Assembly (NCBI GenBank): GCA_958295665.1
Contig: OY282560.1
Coordinates: 46,872,333-46,936,332, forward strand
Source of the DNA: Tipula vernalis
Lineage: Eukaryota; Arthropoda; Insecta; Diptera; Tipulidae
Direction: 5' to 3'
Length of the DNA: 64,000 nucleotides
The notes under the pieces were generated by a model. The model saw only the letters and a list, made by a program, of their open reading frames with translations. It made no database searches and was not told the origin of the DNA. A program made the position numbers and the translations under genes. Positions 50,501-63,930 of this stretch are shown here, in pieces (position 1 is the first letter of the stretch; every line of letters begins with the position of its first letter).

Positions 50501-53500
50501 AATGCAAGTTGGTAAAATAAATACAGATCCTGAAGCCTATTGATAGAGCTATTGACCAATGTAATCGGAGCATTTTAGATTTTTGCCGTTCAAAATCTGT
50601 GGGCTAAAGCACAGTTGATTTTCAATAAAATCGAATTTTCTTTGAAATGGTTAGAAATATTCGAGCAATCCAAATGCAAGTTGGCAAAATAAATACAGAT
50701 CCTGAAGCCTATTGATAGAGCTATTGACCAATGTAATCGGAGCATTTTAGATTTTTGCCGTTCAAAATCTGTGGGCTAAAGCACAGTTGATTTCCAATAA
50801 AATCGAATTTTCTTTGAAATGGTTAGAAATATTCGAGCAATCCAAATGCAAGTTGGTAAAATAAATACAGATCCTGAAGCCTATTGATAGAGCTATTGAC
50901 CAATGTAATCGGAGCATTTTAGATTTTTGCCGTTCAAAATCTGTGGGCTAAAGCACAGTTGATTTTCAATAAAATCGAATTTTCTTTGAAATGGTTAGAA
51001 ATATTCGAGCAATCCAAATGCAAGTTCGCAAAATAAATACAGATCCTGAAGCCTATTGATAGAGCTATTGACCAATGTAATCGGAGCATTTTAGATTTTT
51101 GCCGTTCAAAATCTGTGGGCTAAAGCACAGTTGATTTTCAATAAAATCGAATTTTCTTTGAAATGGTTAGAAATATTCGAGCAATCCAAATGCAAGTTGG
51201 CAAAATAAATACAGATCCTGAAGCCTATTGATAGAGCTATTGACCAATGTAATCGGAGCATTTTAGATTTTTGCCGTTCAAAATCTGTGGGCTAAAGCAC
51301 AGTTGATTTTCAATAAAATCGAATTTTCTTTGAAATGGTTAGAAATATTCGAGCAATCCAAATGCAATTTGGCAAAATAAATACAGATCCTGAAGCCTAT
51401 TGATAGAGCTATTGACCAATATAATCGGAGCATTTTAGATTTTTGCCGTTCAAAATCTGGGGCCAAAGCACAGTTGATTTTCAATAAAATCGAATTTTCT
51501 TTGAAATGGTTAGAAATATTCGAGCAATCCAAATGCAAGTTGGCAAAATAAATACAGATCCTGAAGCCTATTGATAGAGCTATTGACCAATGTAATCGGA
51601 GCATTTTAGATTTTTACCGTTCAAAATCTATGGGCTAAAGCACAGTTGATTTTCAATAAAATCGAATTTTCTTTGAAATGGTTAGAAATATTCGAGCAAT
51701 CTAAATGCAAGTTCGCAAAATAAATACAGATCCTGAAGCCTATTGATAGAGCTATTGACCAATGTAATCGGAGCATTTTAGATTTTTGCCGTTCAAAATC
51801 TGTGGGCTAAAGCACAGTTGATTTTCAATAAAATCGAATTTTCTTTGAAATGGTTAGAAATATTCGAGCAATCCAAATGCAAGTTGGCAAAATAAATACA
51901 GATCCTGAAGCCTATTGATAGAGCTATTGACCAATGTAATCGGAGCATTTTAGATTTTTGCCGTTCAAAATCTGTGGGCTAAAGCACAGTTGATTTTCAA
52001 TAAAATCGAATTTTCTTTGAAATGGTTAGAAATATTCGAGCAATCCAAATGCAAGTTGGCAAAATAAATACAGATCCTGAAGCCTATTGATAGAGCTATT
52101 GACCAATGTAATCGGAGCATTTTAGATTTTTGCCGTTCAAAATCTGTGGGCTAAAGCACAGTTGATTTTCAATAAAATCGAATTTTCTTTGAAATGGTTA
52201 GAAATATTCGAGCAATCAAAATGCAAGTTGGCAAAATAAATACAGATCCTGAAGCCTATTGATAGAGCTATTGACCAATGTAATCGGAGCATTTTAGATT
52301 TTTGCCGTTCAAAATCTGTGGGCTAAAGCACAGTTGATTTTCAATAAAATCGAATTTTCTTTGAAATGGTTAGAAATATTCGAGCAATCCAAATGCAAGT
52401 TGGCAAAATAAATACAGATCCTGAAGCCTATTGATAGAGCTATTGACCAATGTAATCGGAGCATTTTAGATTTTTGCCGTTCAAAATCTATGGGCTAAAG
52501 CACAGTTGATTTTCAATAAAATCGAATTTTCTTTGAAATGGTTAGAAATATTCGAGCAATCCAAATGCAAGTTCGCAAAATAAATACAGATCCTGAAGCC
52601 TATTGATAGAGCTATTGACCAATGTAATCGGAGCATTTTAGATTTTTGCCGTTCAAAATCTGTGGGCTAAAGCACAGTTGATTTTCAATAAAATCGAATT
52701 TTCTTTGAAATGGTTAGAAATATTCGAGCAATCCAAATGCAAGTTGGCAAAATAAATACAGATCTTGAAGCCTATTGATAGAGCTATTGACCAATGTAAT
52801 CGGAGCATTTTAGATTTTTGCCGTTCAAAATCTGTGGGCTAAAGCACAGTTGATTTTCAATAAAATCGAATTTTCTTTGAAATGGTTAGAAATATTCGAG
52901 CAATCCAAATGCAAGTTGGCAAAATAAATACAGATCCTGAAGCCTATTGATAGAGCTATTGACCAATGTAATCGGAGCATTTTAGATTTTTGCCATTCAA
53001 AATCTATGGGCTAAAGCACAGTTGATTTTCAATAAAATCGAATTTTCTTTGAAATGGTTAGAAATATTCGAGCAATCCAAATGCAAGTTGGCAAAATAAA
53101 TACAGATCCTGAAGCCTATTGATAGAGCTATTGACCAATGTAATCGGAGCATTTTAGATTTTTGCCGTTCAAAATCTGTGGGCTAAAGCACAGTTGATTT
53201 TCAATAAAATCGAATTTTATTTGAAATGGTTAGAAATATTCGAGCAATCCAAATGCAAGTTCGCAAAATAAATACAGATCCTGAAGCCTATTGATAGAGC
53301 TATTGACCAATGTAATCGGAGCATTTTAGATTTTTGCCGTTCAAAATCTGTGGGCTAAAGCACAGTTGATTTTCAATAAAATCGAATTTTCTTTGAAATG
53401 GTTAGAAATATTCGAGCAATCCAAATGCAAGTTGGCAAAATAAATACAGATCCTGAAGCCTATTGATAGAGCTATTGACCAATGTAATCGGAGCATTTTA

Positions 53501-53520
53501 GATTTTTGCCGTTCAAAATC
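47520..53520 (+). repeat. 35-monomer (~6.0 kb) duplicated block, copy 1
   Basis: First copy of a large block. Rare markers, each matched exactly 6878 bp downstream: TTGAGAGAGC (47963), CCGTACAAAA (48525), GGGGCC (48880 and 51459), GACCATTG (50383), GATTTCC (50445) with TTGGTAAAAT (~50512), CAATATAATC (51421), GCAATCTAAATG (~51694), CAATCAAAATG (~52217), GATCTTGAAG (52763), GCCATTC (~52995) and TTTTATTTG (~53219). Features found only in this copy are TTTTAGAGTTTTG (~48685) and a second GATTTCC/GGTAAAAT pair (50789 and ~50857). Confidence 0.92.
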
Positions 53521-54397
53521 TATGGGCTAAAGCACAGTTGATTTTCAATAAAATCGAATTTTCTTTGAAATGGTTAGAAATATTCGAGCAATCCAAATGC
53601 AAGTTCGCAAAATAAATACAGATCCTGAAGCCTATTGATAGAGCTATTGACCAATGTAATCGGAGCATTTTAGATTTTTGCCGTTCAAAATCTGTGGGCT
53701 AAAGCACAGTTGATTTTCAATAAAATCGAATTTTCTTTGAAATGGTTAGAAATATTCGAGCAATCCAAATGCAAGTTGGCAAAATAAATACAGATCTTGA
53801 AGCCTATTGATAGAGCTATTGACCAATGTAATCGGAGCATTTTAGATTTTTGCCGTTCAAAATCTGTGGGCTAAAGCACAGTTGATTTTCAATAAAATCG
53901 AATTTTCTTTGAAATGGTTAGAAATATTCGAGCAATCCAAATGCAAGTTGGCAAAATAAATACAGATCTTGAAGCCTATTGATAGAGCTATTGACCAATG
54001 TAATCGGAGCATTTTAGATTTTTGCCGTTCAAAATCTATGGGCTAAAGCACAGTTGATTTTCAATAAAATCGAATTTTCTTTGAAATGGTTAGAAATATT
54101 CGAGCAATCCAAATGCAAGTTCGCAAAATAAATACAGATCCTGAAGCCTATTGATAGAGCTATTGACCAATGTAATCGGAGCATTTTAGATTTTTGCCGT
54201 TCAAAATCTATGGGCTAAAGCACAGTTGATTTTCAATAAAATCGAATTTTCTTTGAAATGGTTAGAAATATTCGAGCAATCCAAATGCAAGTTCGCAAAA
54301 TAAATACAGATCCTGAAGCCTATTGATAGAGCTATTGACCAATGTAATCGGAGCATTTTAGATTTTTGCCGTTCAAAATCTGTGGGCTAAAGCACAG
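53521..54397 (+). repeat. 5-monomer spacer between the ~6-kb copies
   Basis: 877 bp of A81/C165 and G81 units, two of them with GATCTTGAAG (53795 and 53967). The start of this spacer repeats the segment at 52490-52763 at an offset of 1032 bp (6 units), so it may derive from the end of copy 1 by a small local duplication. Confidence 0.75.
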
Positions 54398-57300
54398 TTG
54401 ATTTTCAATAAAATCGAATTTTCTTTGAAATGGTTAGAAATATTCGAGCAATCCAAATGCAAGTTGGCAAAATAAATACAGATCCTGAAGCCTATTGATA
54501 GAGCTATTGACCAATGTAATCGGAGCATTTTAGATTTTTGCCGTTCAAAATCTGTGGGCTAAAGCACAGTTGATTTTCAATAAAATCGAATTTTCTTTGA
54601 AATGGTTAGAAATATTCGAGCAATCCAAATGCAAGTTGGCAAAATAAATACAGATCCTGAAGCCTATTGATAGAGCTATTGACCAATGTAATCGGAGCAT
54701 TTTAGATTTTTGCCGTTCAAAATCTATGGGCTAAAGCACAGTTGATTTTCAATAAAATCGAATTTTCTTTGAAATGGTTAGAAATATTCGAGCAATCCAA
54801 ATACAAGTTCGCAAAATAAATACAGATCCTGAAGCCTATTGAGAGAGCTATTGACCAATGTAATCGGAGCATTTTAGATTTTTGCCGTTCAAAATCTGTG
54901 GGCTAAAGCACAGTTGATTTTCAATAAAATCGAATTTTCTTTGAAATGGTTAGAAATATTCGAGCAATCCAAATGCAAGTTGGCAAAATAAATACAGATC
55001 CTGAAGCCTATTGATAGAGCTATTGACCAATGTAATCGGAGCATTTTAGATTTTTGCCGTTCAAAATCTGTGGGCTAAAGCACAGTTGATTTTCAATAAA
55101 ATCGAATTTTCTTTGAAATGGTTAGAAATATTCGAGCAATCCAAATGCAAGTTGGCAAAATAAATACAGATCCTGAAGCCTATTGATAGAGCTATTGACC
55201 AATGTAATCGGAGCATTTTAGATTTTTGCCGTTCAAAATCTGTGGGCTAAAGCACAGTTGATTTTCAATAAAATCGAATTTTCTTTGAAATGGTTAGAAA
55301 TATTCGAGCAATCCAAATGCAAGTTGGCAAAATAAATACAGATCCTGAAGCCTATTGATAGAGCTATTGACCAATGTAATCGGAGCATTTTAGATTTTTG
55401 CCGTACAAAATCTGTGGGCTAAAGCACAGTTGATTTTCAATAAAATCGAATTTTCTTTGAAATGGTTAGAAATATTCGAGCAATCCAAATGCAAGTTGGC
55501 AAAATAAATACAGATCCTGAAGCCTATTGATAGAGCTATTGACCAATGTAATCGGAGCATTTTAGATTTTTGCCGTTCAAAATCTGTGGGCTAAAGCACA
55601 GTTGATTTTCAATAAAATCGAATTTTCTTTGAAATGGTTAGAAATATTCGAGCAATCCAAATGCAAGTTGGCAAAATAAATACAGATCCTGAAGCCTATT
55701 GATAGAGCTATTGACCAATGTAATCGGAGCATTTTAGATTTTTGCCGTTCAAAATCTGGGGCCAAAGCACAGTTGATTTTCAATAAAATCGAATTTTCTT
55801 TGAAATGGTTAGAAATATTCGAGCAATCCAAATGCAAGTTGGCAAAATAAATACAGATCCTGAAGCCTATTGATAGAGCTATTGACCAATGTAATCGGAG
55901 CATTTTAGATTTTTGCCGTTCAAAATCTATGGGCTAAAGCACAGTTGATTTTCAATAAAATCGAATGTTCTTTGAAATGGTTAGAAATATTCGAGCAATC
56001 CAAATGCAAGTTGGCAAAATAAATACAGATCCTGAAGCCTATTGATAGAGCTATTGACCAATGTAATCGGAGCATTTTAGATTTTTGCCGTTCAAAATCT
56101 GTGGGCTAAAGCACAGTTGATTTTCAATAAAATCGAATTTTCTTTGAAATGGTTAGAAATATTCGAGCAATCCAAATGCAAGTTGGCAAAATAAATACAG
56201 ATCCTGAAGCCTATTGATAGAGCTATTGACCAATGTAATCGGAGCATTTTAGATTTTTGCCGTTCAAAATCTGTGGGCTAAAGCACAGTTGATTTTCAAT
56301 AAAATCGAATTTTCTTTGAAATGGTTAGAAATATTCGAGCAATCCAAATGCAAGTTGGCAAAATAAATACAGATCCTGAAGCCTATTGATAGAGCTATTG
56401 ACCAATGTAATCGGAGCATTTTAGATTTTTGCCGTTCAAAATCTGTGGGCTAAAGCACAGTTGATTTTCAATAAAATCGAATTTTCTTTGAAATGGTTAG
56501 AAATATTCGAGCAATCCAAATGCAAGTTGGCAAAATAAATACAGATCCTGAAGCCTATTGATAGAGCTATTGACCAATGTAATCGGAGCATTTTAGATTT
56601 TTGCCGTTCAAAATCTGTGGGCTAAAGCACAGTTGATTTTCAATAAAATCGAATTTTCTTTGAAATGGTTAGAAATATTCGAGCAATCCAAATGCAAGTT
56701 CGCAAAATAAATACAGATCCTGAAGCCTATTGATAGAGCTATTGACCAATGTAATCGGAGCATTTTAGATTTTTGCCGTTCAAAATCTGTGGGCTAAAGC
56801 ACAGTTGATTTTCAATAAAATCGAATTTTCTTTGAAATGGTTAGAAATATTCGAGCAATCCAAATGCAAGTTGGCAAAATAAATACAGATCCTGAAGCCT
56901 ATTGATAGAGCTATTGACCAATGTAATCGGAGCATTTTAGATTTTTGCCGTTCAAAATCTGTGGGCTAAAGCACAGTTGATTTTCAATAAAATCGAATTT
57001 TCTTTGAAATGGTTAGAAATATTCGAGCAATCCAAATGCAAGTTCGCAAAATAAATACAGATCCTGAAGCCTATTGATAGAGCTATTGACCAATGTAATC
57101 GGAGCATTTTAGATTTTTGCCGTTCAAAATCTGTGGGCTAAAGCACAGTTGATTTTCAATAAAATCGAATTTTCTTTGAAATGGTTAGAAATATTCGAGC
57201 AATCCAAATGCAATTTGGCAAAATAAATACAGATCCTGAAGCCTATTGATAGAGCTATTGACCATTGTAATCGGAGCATTTTAGATTTTTGCCGTTCAAA

Positions 57301-60300
57301 ATCTGTGGGCTAAAGCACAGTTGATTTCCAATAAAATCGAATTTTCTTTGAAATGGTTAGAAATATTCGAGCAATCCAAATGCAAGTTGGTAAAATAAAT
57401 ACAGATCCTGAAGCCTATTGATAGAGCTATTGACCAATGTAATCGGAGCATTTTAGATTTTTGCCGTTCAAAATCTGTGGGCTAAAGCACAGTTGATTTT
57501 CAATAAAATCGAATTTTCTTTGAAATGGTTAGAAATATTCGAGCAATCCAAATGCAAGTTGGCAAAATAAATACAGATCCTGAAGCCTATTGATAGAGCT
57601 ATTGACCAATGTAATCGGAGCATTTTAGATTTTTGCCGTTCAAAATCTGTGGGCTAAAGCACAGTTGATTTTCAATAAAATCGAATTTTCTTTGAAATGG
57701 TTAGAAATATTCGAGCAATCCAAATGCAAGTTGGCAAAATAAATACAGATCCTGAAGCCTATTGATAGAGCTATTGACCAATGTAATCGGAGCATTTTAG
57801 ATTTTTGCCGTTCAAAATCTATGGGCTAAAGCACAGTTGATTTTCAATAAAATCGAATTTTCTTTGAAATGGTTAGAAATATTCGAGCAATCCAAATGCA
57901 AGTTCGCAAAATAAATACAGATCCTGAAGCCTATTGATAGAGCTATTGACCAATGTAATCGGAGCATTTTAGATTTTTGCCGTTCAAAATCTGTGGGCTA
58001 AAGCACAGTTGATTTTCAATAAAATCGAATTTTCTTTGAAATGGTTAGAAATATTCGAGCAATCCAAATGCAAGTTGGCAAAATAAATACAGATCCTGAA
58101 GCCTATTGATAGAGCTATTGACCAATGTAATCGGAGCATTTTAGATTTTTGCCGTTCAAAATCTGTGGGCTAAAGCACAGTTGATTTTCAATAAAATCGA
58201 ACTTTCTTTGAAATGGTTAGAAATATTCGAGCAATCCAAATGCAATTTGGCAAAATAAATACAGATCCTGAAGCCTATTGATAGAGCTATTGACCAATAT
58301 AATCGGAGCATTTTAGATTTTTGCCGTTCAAAATCTGGGGCCAAAGCACAGTTGATTTTCAATAAAATCGAATTTTCTTTGAAATGGTTAGAAATATTCG
58401 AGCAATCCAAATGCAAGTTGGCAAAATAAATACAGATCCTGAAGCCTATTGATAGAGCTATTGACCAATGTAATCGGAGCATTTTAGATTTTTACCGTTC
58501 AAAATCTATGGGCTAAAGCACAGTTGATTTTCAATAAAATCGAATTTTCTTTGAAATGGTTAGAAATATTCGAGCAATCTAAATGCAAGTTCGCAAAATA
58601 AATACAGATCCTGAAGCCTATTGATAGAGCTATTGACCAATGTAATCGGAGCATTTTAGATTTTTGCCGTTCAAAATCTGTGGGCTAAAGCACAGTTGAT
58701 TTTCAATAAAATCGAATTTTCTTTGAAATGGTTAGAAATATTCGAGCAATCCAAATGCAAGTTGGCAAAATAAATACAGATCCTGAAGCCTATTGATAGA
58801 GCTATTGACCAATGTAATCGGAGCATTTTAGATTTTTGCCGTTCAAAATCTGTGGGCTAAAGCACAGTTGATTTTCAATAAAATCGAATTTTCTTTGAAA
58901 TGGTTAGAAATATTCGAGCAATCCAAATGCAAGTTGGCAAAATAAATACAGATCCTGAAGCCTATTGATAGAGCTATTGACCAATGTAATCGGAGCATTT
59001 TAGATTTTTGCCGTTCAAAATCTGTGGGCTAAAGCACAGTTGATTTTCAATAAAATCGAATTTTCTTTGAAATGGTTAGAAATATTCGAGCAATCAAAAT
59101 GCAAGTTGGCAAAATAAATACAGATCCTGAAGCCTATTGATAGAGCTATTGACCAATGTAATCGGAGCATTTTAGATTTTTGCCGTTCAAAATCTGTGGG
59201 CTAAAGCACAGTTGATTTTCAATAAAATCGAATTTTCTTTGAAATGGTTAGAAATATTCGAGCAATCCAAATGCAAGTTGGCAAAATAAATACAGATCCT
59301 GAAGCCTATTGATAGAGCTATTGACCAATGTAATCGGAGCATTTTAGATTTTTGCCGTTCAAAATCTATGGGCTAAAGCACAGTTGATTTTCAATAAAAT
59401 CGAATTTTCTTTGAAATGGTTAGAAATATTCGAGCAATCCAAATGCAAGTTCGCAAAATAAATACAGATCCTGAAGCCTATTGATAGAGCTATTGACCAA
59501 TGTAATCGGAGCATTTTAGATTTTTGCCGTTCAAAATCTGTGGGCTAAAGCACAGTTGATTTTCAATAAAATCGAATTTTCTTTGAAATGGTTAGAAATA
59601 TTCGAGCAATCCAAATGCAAGTTGGCAAAATAAATACAGATCTTGAAGCCTATTGATAGAGCTATTGACCAATGTAATCGGAGCATTTTAGATTTTTGCC
59701 GTTCAAAATCTGTGGGCTAAAGCACAGTTGATTTTCAATAAAATCGAATTTTCTTTGAAATGGTTAGAAATATTCGAGCAATCCAAATGCAAGTTGGCAA
59801 AATAAATACAGATCCTGAAGCCTATTGATAGAGCTATTGACCAATGTAATCGGAGCATTTTAGATTTTTGCCATTCAAAATCTATGGGCTAAAGCACAGT
59901 TGATTTTCAATAAAATCGAATTTTCTTTGAAATGGTTAGAAATATTCGAGCAATCCAAATGCAAGTTGGCAAAATAAATACAGATCCTGAAGCCTATTGA
60001 TAGAGCTATTGACCAATGTAATCGGAGCATTTTAGATTTTTGCCGTTCAAAATCTGTGGGCTAAAGCACAGTTGATTTTCAATAAAATCGAATTTTATTT
60101 GAAATGGTTAGAAATATTCGAGCAATCCAAATGCAAGTTCGCAAAATAAATACAGATCCTGAAGCCTATTGATAGAGCTATTGACCAATGTAATCGGAGC
60201 ATTTTAGATTTTTGCCGTTCAAAATCTGTGGGCTAAAGCACAGTTGATTTTCAATAAAATCGAATTTTCTTTGAAATGGTTAGAAATATTCGAGCAATCC

Positions 60301-60398
60301 AAATGCAAGTTGGCAAAATAAATACAGATCCTGAAGCCTATTGATAGAGCTATTGACCAATGTAATCGGAGCATTTTAGATTTTTGCCGTTCAAAATC
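54398..60398 (+). repeat. 35-monomer (~6.0 kb) duplicated block, copy 2
   Basis: Second copy, with every shared marker at +6878: 54841, 55403, 55758, 57261, 57323, 58299, 58337, ~59095, 59641, ~59873 and ~60097. Copy-2-only changes are ATCGAATGTTC (~55963), ATCGAACTTTC (~58197) and A81 near 57821. The copy ends where unit position 81 differs (A at 53522, G at 60400) and the next unit reads AAATCAC. I count at least six substitutions between the copies over ~6.0 kb, about 99.9% identity by eye. Confidence 0.92.
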
Positions 60399-63300
60399 TG
60401 TGGGCTAAATCACAGTTGATTTTCAATAAAATCGAATTTTCTTTGAAATGGTTAGAAATATTCGAGCAATCCAAATGCAAGTTGGCAAAATAAATACAGA
60501 TCCTGAAGCCTATTGATAGAGCTATTGACCAATGTAATCGGAGAATTTTAGATTTTTGCCGTTCAAAATCTGTGGGCTAAAAGCACAGTTGATTTTCAAT
60601 AAAATCGAATTTTCTTTGAAATGGTTAGAAATATTCGAGCAATCCAAATGCAAGTTCGCAAAATAAATACAGATCCTGAAGCCTACTGATAGAGCTATTG
60701 ACCAATGTAATCGGAGCATTTTAGATTTTTGCCGTTCAAAATCTGTGGGCTAAAGCACAGTTGATTTTCAATAAAATCGAATTTTCTTTGAAATGGTTAG
60801 AAATATTCGAGCAATCCAAATGCAAGTTGGCAAAATAAATACAGATCCTGAAGCCTATTGATAGAGCTATTGACCAATGTAATCGGAGCATTTTAGATTT
60901 TTGCCGTTCAAAATCTGTGGGCTAAAGCACAGTTGATTTTCAATAAAATCGAATTTTCTTTGAAATGGTTAGAAATATTCGAGCAATCCAAATGCAAGTT
61001 GGCAAAATAAATACAGATCCTGAAGCCTATTGATAGAGCTATTGACCAATGTAATCGGAGCATTTTAGATTTTTGCCGTTCAAAATCTATGGGCTAAAGC
61101 ACAGTTGATTTTCAATAAAATCGAATTTTCTTTGAAATGGTTAGAAATATTCGAGCAATCCAAATGCAAGTTCGCAAAATAAATACAGATCCTGAAGCCT
61201 ATTGATAGAGCTATTGACCAATGTAATCGGAGCATTTTAGATTTTTGCCGTTCAAAATCTGTGGGCTAAAGCACAGTTGATTTTCAATAAAATCGAATTT
61301 TCTTTGAAATGGTTAGAAATATTCGAGCAATCCAAATGCAAGTTGGCAAAATAAATACAGATCCTGAAGCCTATTGATAGAGCTATTGACCAATGTAATC
61401 GGAGCATTTTAGATTTTTGCCGTTCAAAATCTGTGGGCTAAAGCACAGTTGATTTTCAATAAAATCGAATTTTCTTTGAAATGGTTAGAAATATTCGAGC
61501 AATCCAAATGCAAGTTGGCAAAATAAATACAGATCCTGAAGCCTATTGATAGAGCTATTGACCAATGTAATCGGAGCATTTTAGATTTTTGCCGTTCAAA
61601 ATCTGGGGCCAAAGCACAGTTGATTTTCAATAAAATCGAATTTTCTTTGAAATGGTTAGAAATATTCGAGCAATCCAAATGCAAGTTGGCAAAATAAATA
61701 CAGATCCTGAAGCCTATTGATAGAGCTATTGACCAATGTAATCGGAGCATTTTAGATTTTTGCCGTTCAAAATCTATGGGCTAAAGCACAGTTGATTTTC
61801 AATAAAATCGAATTTTCTTTGAAATGGTTAGAAATATTCGAGCAATCCAAATGCAAGTTGGCAAAATAAATACAGATCCTGAAGCCTATTGATAGAGCTA
61901 TTGACCAATGTAATCGGAGCATTTTAGATTTTTGCCGTTCAAAATCTATGGGCTAAAGCACAGTTGATTTTCAATAAAATCGAATTTTCTTTGAAATGGT
62001 TAGAAATATTCGAGCAATCCAAATGCAAGTTGGCAAAATAAATACAGATCCTGAAGCCTATTGATAGAGCTATTGACCAATGTAATCGGAGCATTTTAGA
62101 TTTTTGCCGTTCAAAATCTATGGGCTAAAGCACAGTTGATTTTCAATAAAATCGAATTTTCTTTGAAATGGTTAGAAATATTCGAGCAATCCAAATGCAA
62201 GTTCGCAAAATAAATACAGATCCTGAAGCCTATTGATAGAGCTATTGACCAATGTAATCGGAGCATTTTAGATTTTTGCCGTTCAAAATCTGTGGGCTAA
62301 AGCACAGTTGATTTTCAATAAAATCGAATTTTCTTTGAAATGGTTAGAAATATTCGAGCAATCCAAATGCAAGTTGGCAAAATAAATACAGATCCTGAAG
62401 CCTATTGATAGAGCTATTGACCAATGTAATCGGAGCATTTTAGATTTTTGCCGTTCAAAATCTATGGGCTAAAGCACAGTTGATTTTCAATAAAATCGAA
62501 TTTTCTTTGAAATGGTTAGAAATATTCGAGCAATCCAAATGCAAGTTGGCAAAATAAATACAGATCCTGAAGCCTATTGATAGAGCTATTGACCAATGTA
62601 ATCGGAGCATTTTAGATTTTTGCCGTTCAAAATCTGTGGGCTAAAGCACAGTTGATTTTCAATAAAATCGAATTTTCTTTGAAATGGTTAGAAATATTCG
62701 AGCAATCCAAATGCAAGTTGGCAAAATAAATACAGATCCTGAAGCCTATTGATAGAGCTATTGACCAATGTAATCGGAGCATTTTAGATTTTTGCCGTTC
62801 AAAATCTGGGGCCAAAGCACAGTTGATTTTCAATAAAATCGAATTTTCTTTGAAATGGTTAGAAATATTCGAGCAATCCAAATGCAAGTTGGCAAAATAA
62901 ATACAGATCCTGAAGCCTATTGATAGAGCTATTGACCAATGTAATCGGAGCATTTTAGATTCTTGCCGTTCAAAATCTATGGGCTAAAGCACAGTTGATT
63001 TTCAATAAAATCGAATTTTCTTTGAAATGGTTAGAAATATTCGAGCAATCCAAATGCAAGTTGGCAAAATAAATACAGATCCTGAAGCCTATTGATAGAG
63101 CTATTGACCAATGTAATCGGAGCATTTTAGATTTTTGCCGTTCAAAATCTATGGGCTAAAGCACAGTTGATTTTCAATAAAATCGAATTTTCTTTGAAAT
63201 GGTTAGAAATATTCGAGCAATCCAAATGCAAGTTCGCAAAATAAATACAGATCCTGAAGCCTATTGATAGAGCTATTGACCAATGTAATCGGAGCATTTT

Positions 63301-63930
63301 AGATTTTTGCCGTTCAAAATCTGTGGGCTAAAGCACAGTTGATTTTCAATAAAATCGAATTTTCTTTGAAATGGTTAGAAATATTCGAGCAATCCAAATG
63401 CAAGTTGGCAAAATAAATACAGATCCTGAAGCCTATTGATAGAGCTATTGACCAATGTAATCGGAGCATTTTAGATTTTTGCCGTTCAAAATCTGTGGGC
63501 TAAAGCACAGTTGATTTTCAATAAAATCGAATTTTCTTTGAAATGGTTAGAAATATTCGAGCAATCCAAATGCAAGTTGGCAAAATAAATACAGATCCTG
63601 AAGCCTATTGATAGAGCTATTGACCAATGTAATCGGAGCATTTTAGATTTTTGCCGTTCAAAATCTATGGGCTAAAGCACAGTTGATTTTCAATAAAATC
63701 GAATTTTCTTTGAAATGGTTAGAAATATTCGAGCAATCCAAATGCAAGTTCGCAAAATAAATACAGATCCTGAAGCCTATTGATAGAGCTATTGACCAAT
63801 GTAATCGGAGCATTTTAGATTTTTGCCGTTCAAAATCTGTGGGCTAAAGCACAGTTGATTTTCAATAAAATCGAATTTTCTTTGAAATGGTTAGAAATAT
63901 TCGAGCAATCCAAATGCAAGTTGGCAAAAT
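60399..63930 (+). repeat. Right-hand mixed domain with A81/C165 and 171-bp units
   Basis: About 20 units. The first few are unusual: AAATCAC (~60408), GGAGAATTTT (~60541, the only other case being ~26511), a 1-bp insertion GGGCTAAAAGC (~60575) and CCTACTGATAG (~60684). GGGGCC units at 61605 and ~62808 are each followed by A81 units, as in the 13-unit repeat, but with a 7-unit spacing. GATTCTTGCC near 62960 is unique. Confidence 0.75.

Noticed and set aside
2312..62953. Dozens of minus-strand open frames of 62-223 codons
   Set aside because: All are the same 51-codon frame of the monomer, read from an ATG or an alternative start, and run on into the next unit where a length change restores frame. 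There is no domain, ribosome-binding context or independent sequence. They follow from the repeat itself.
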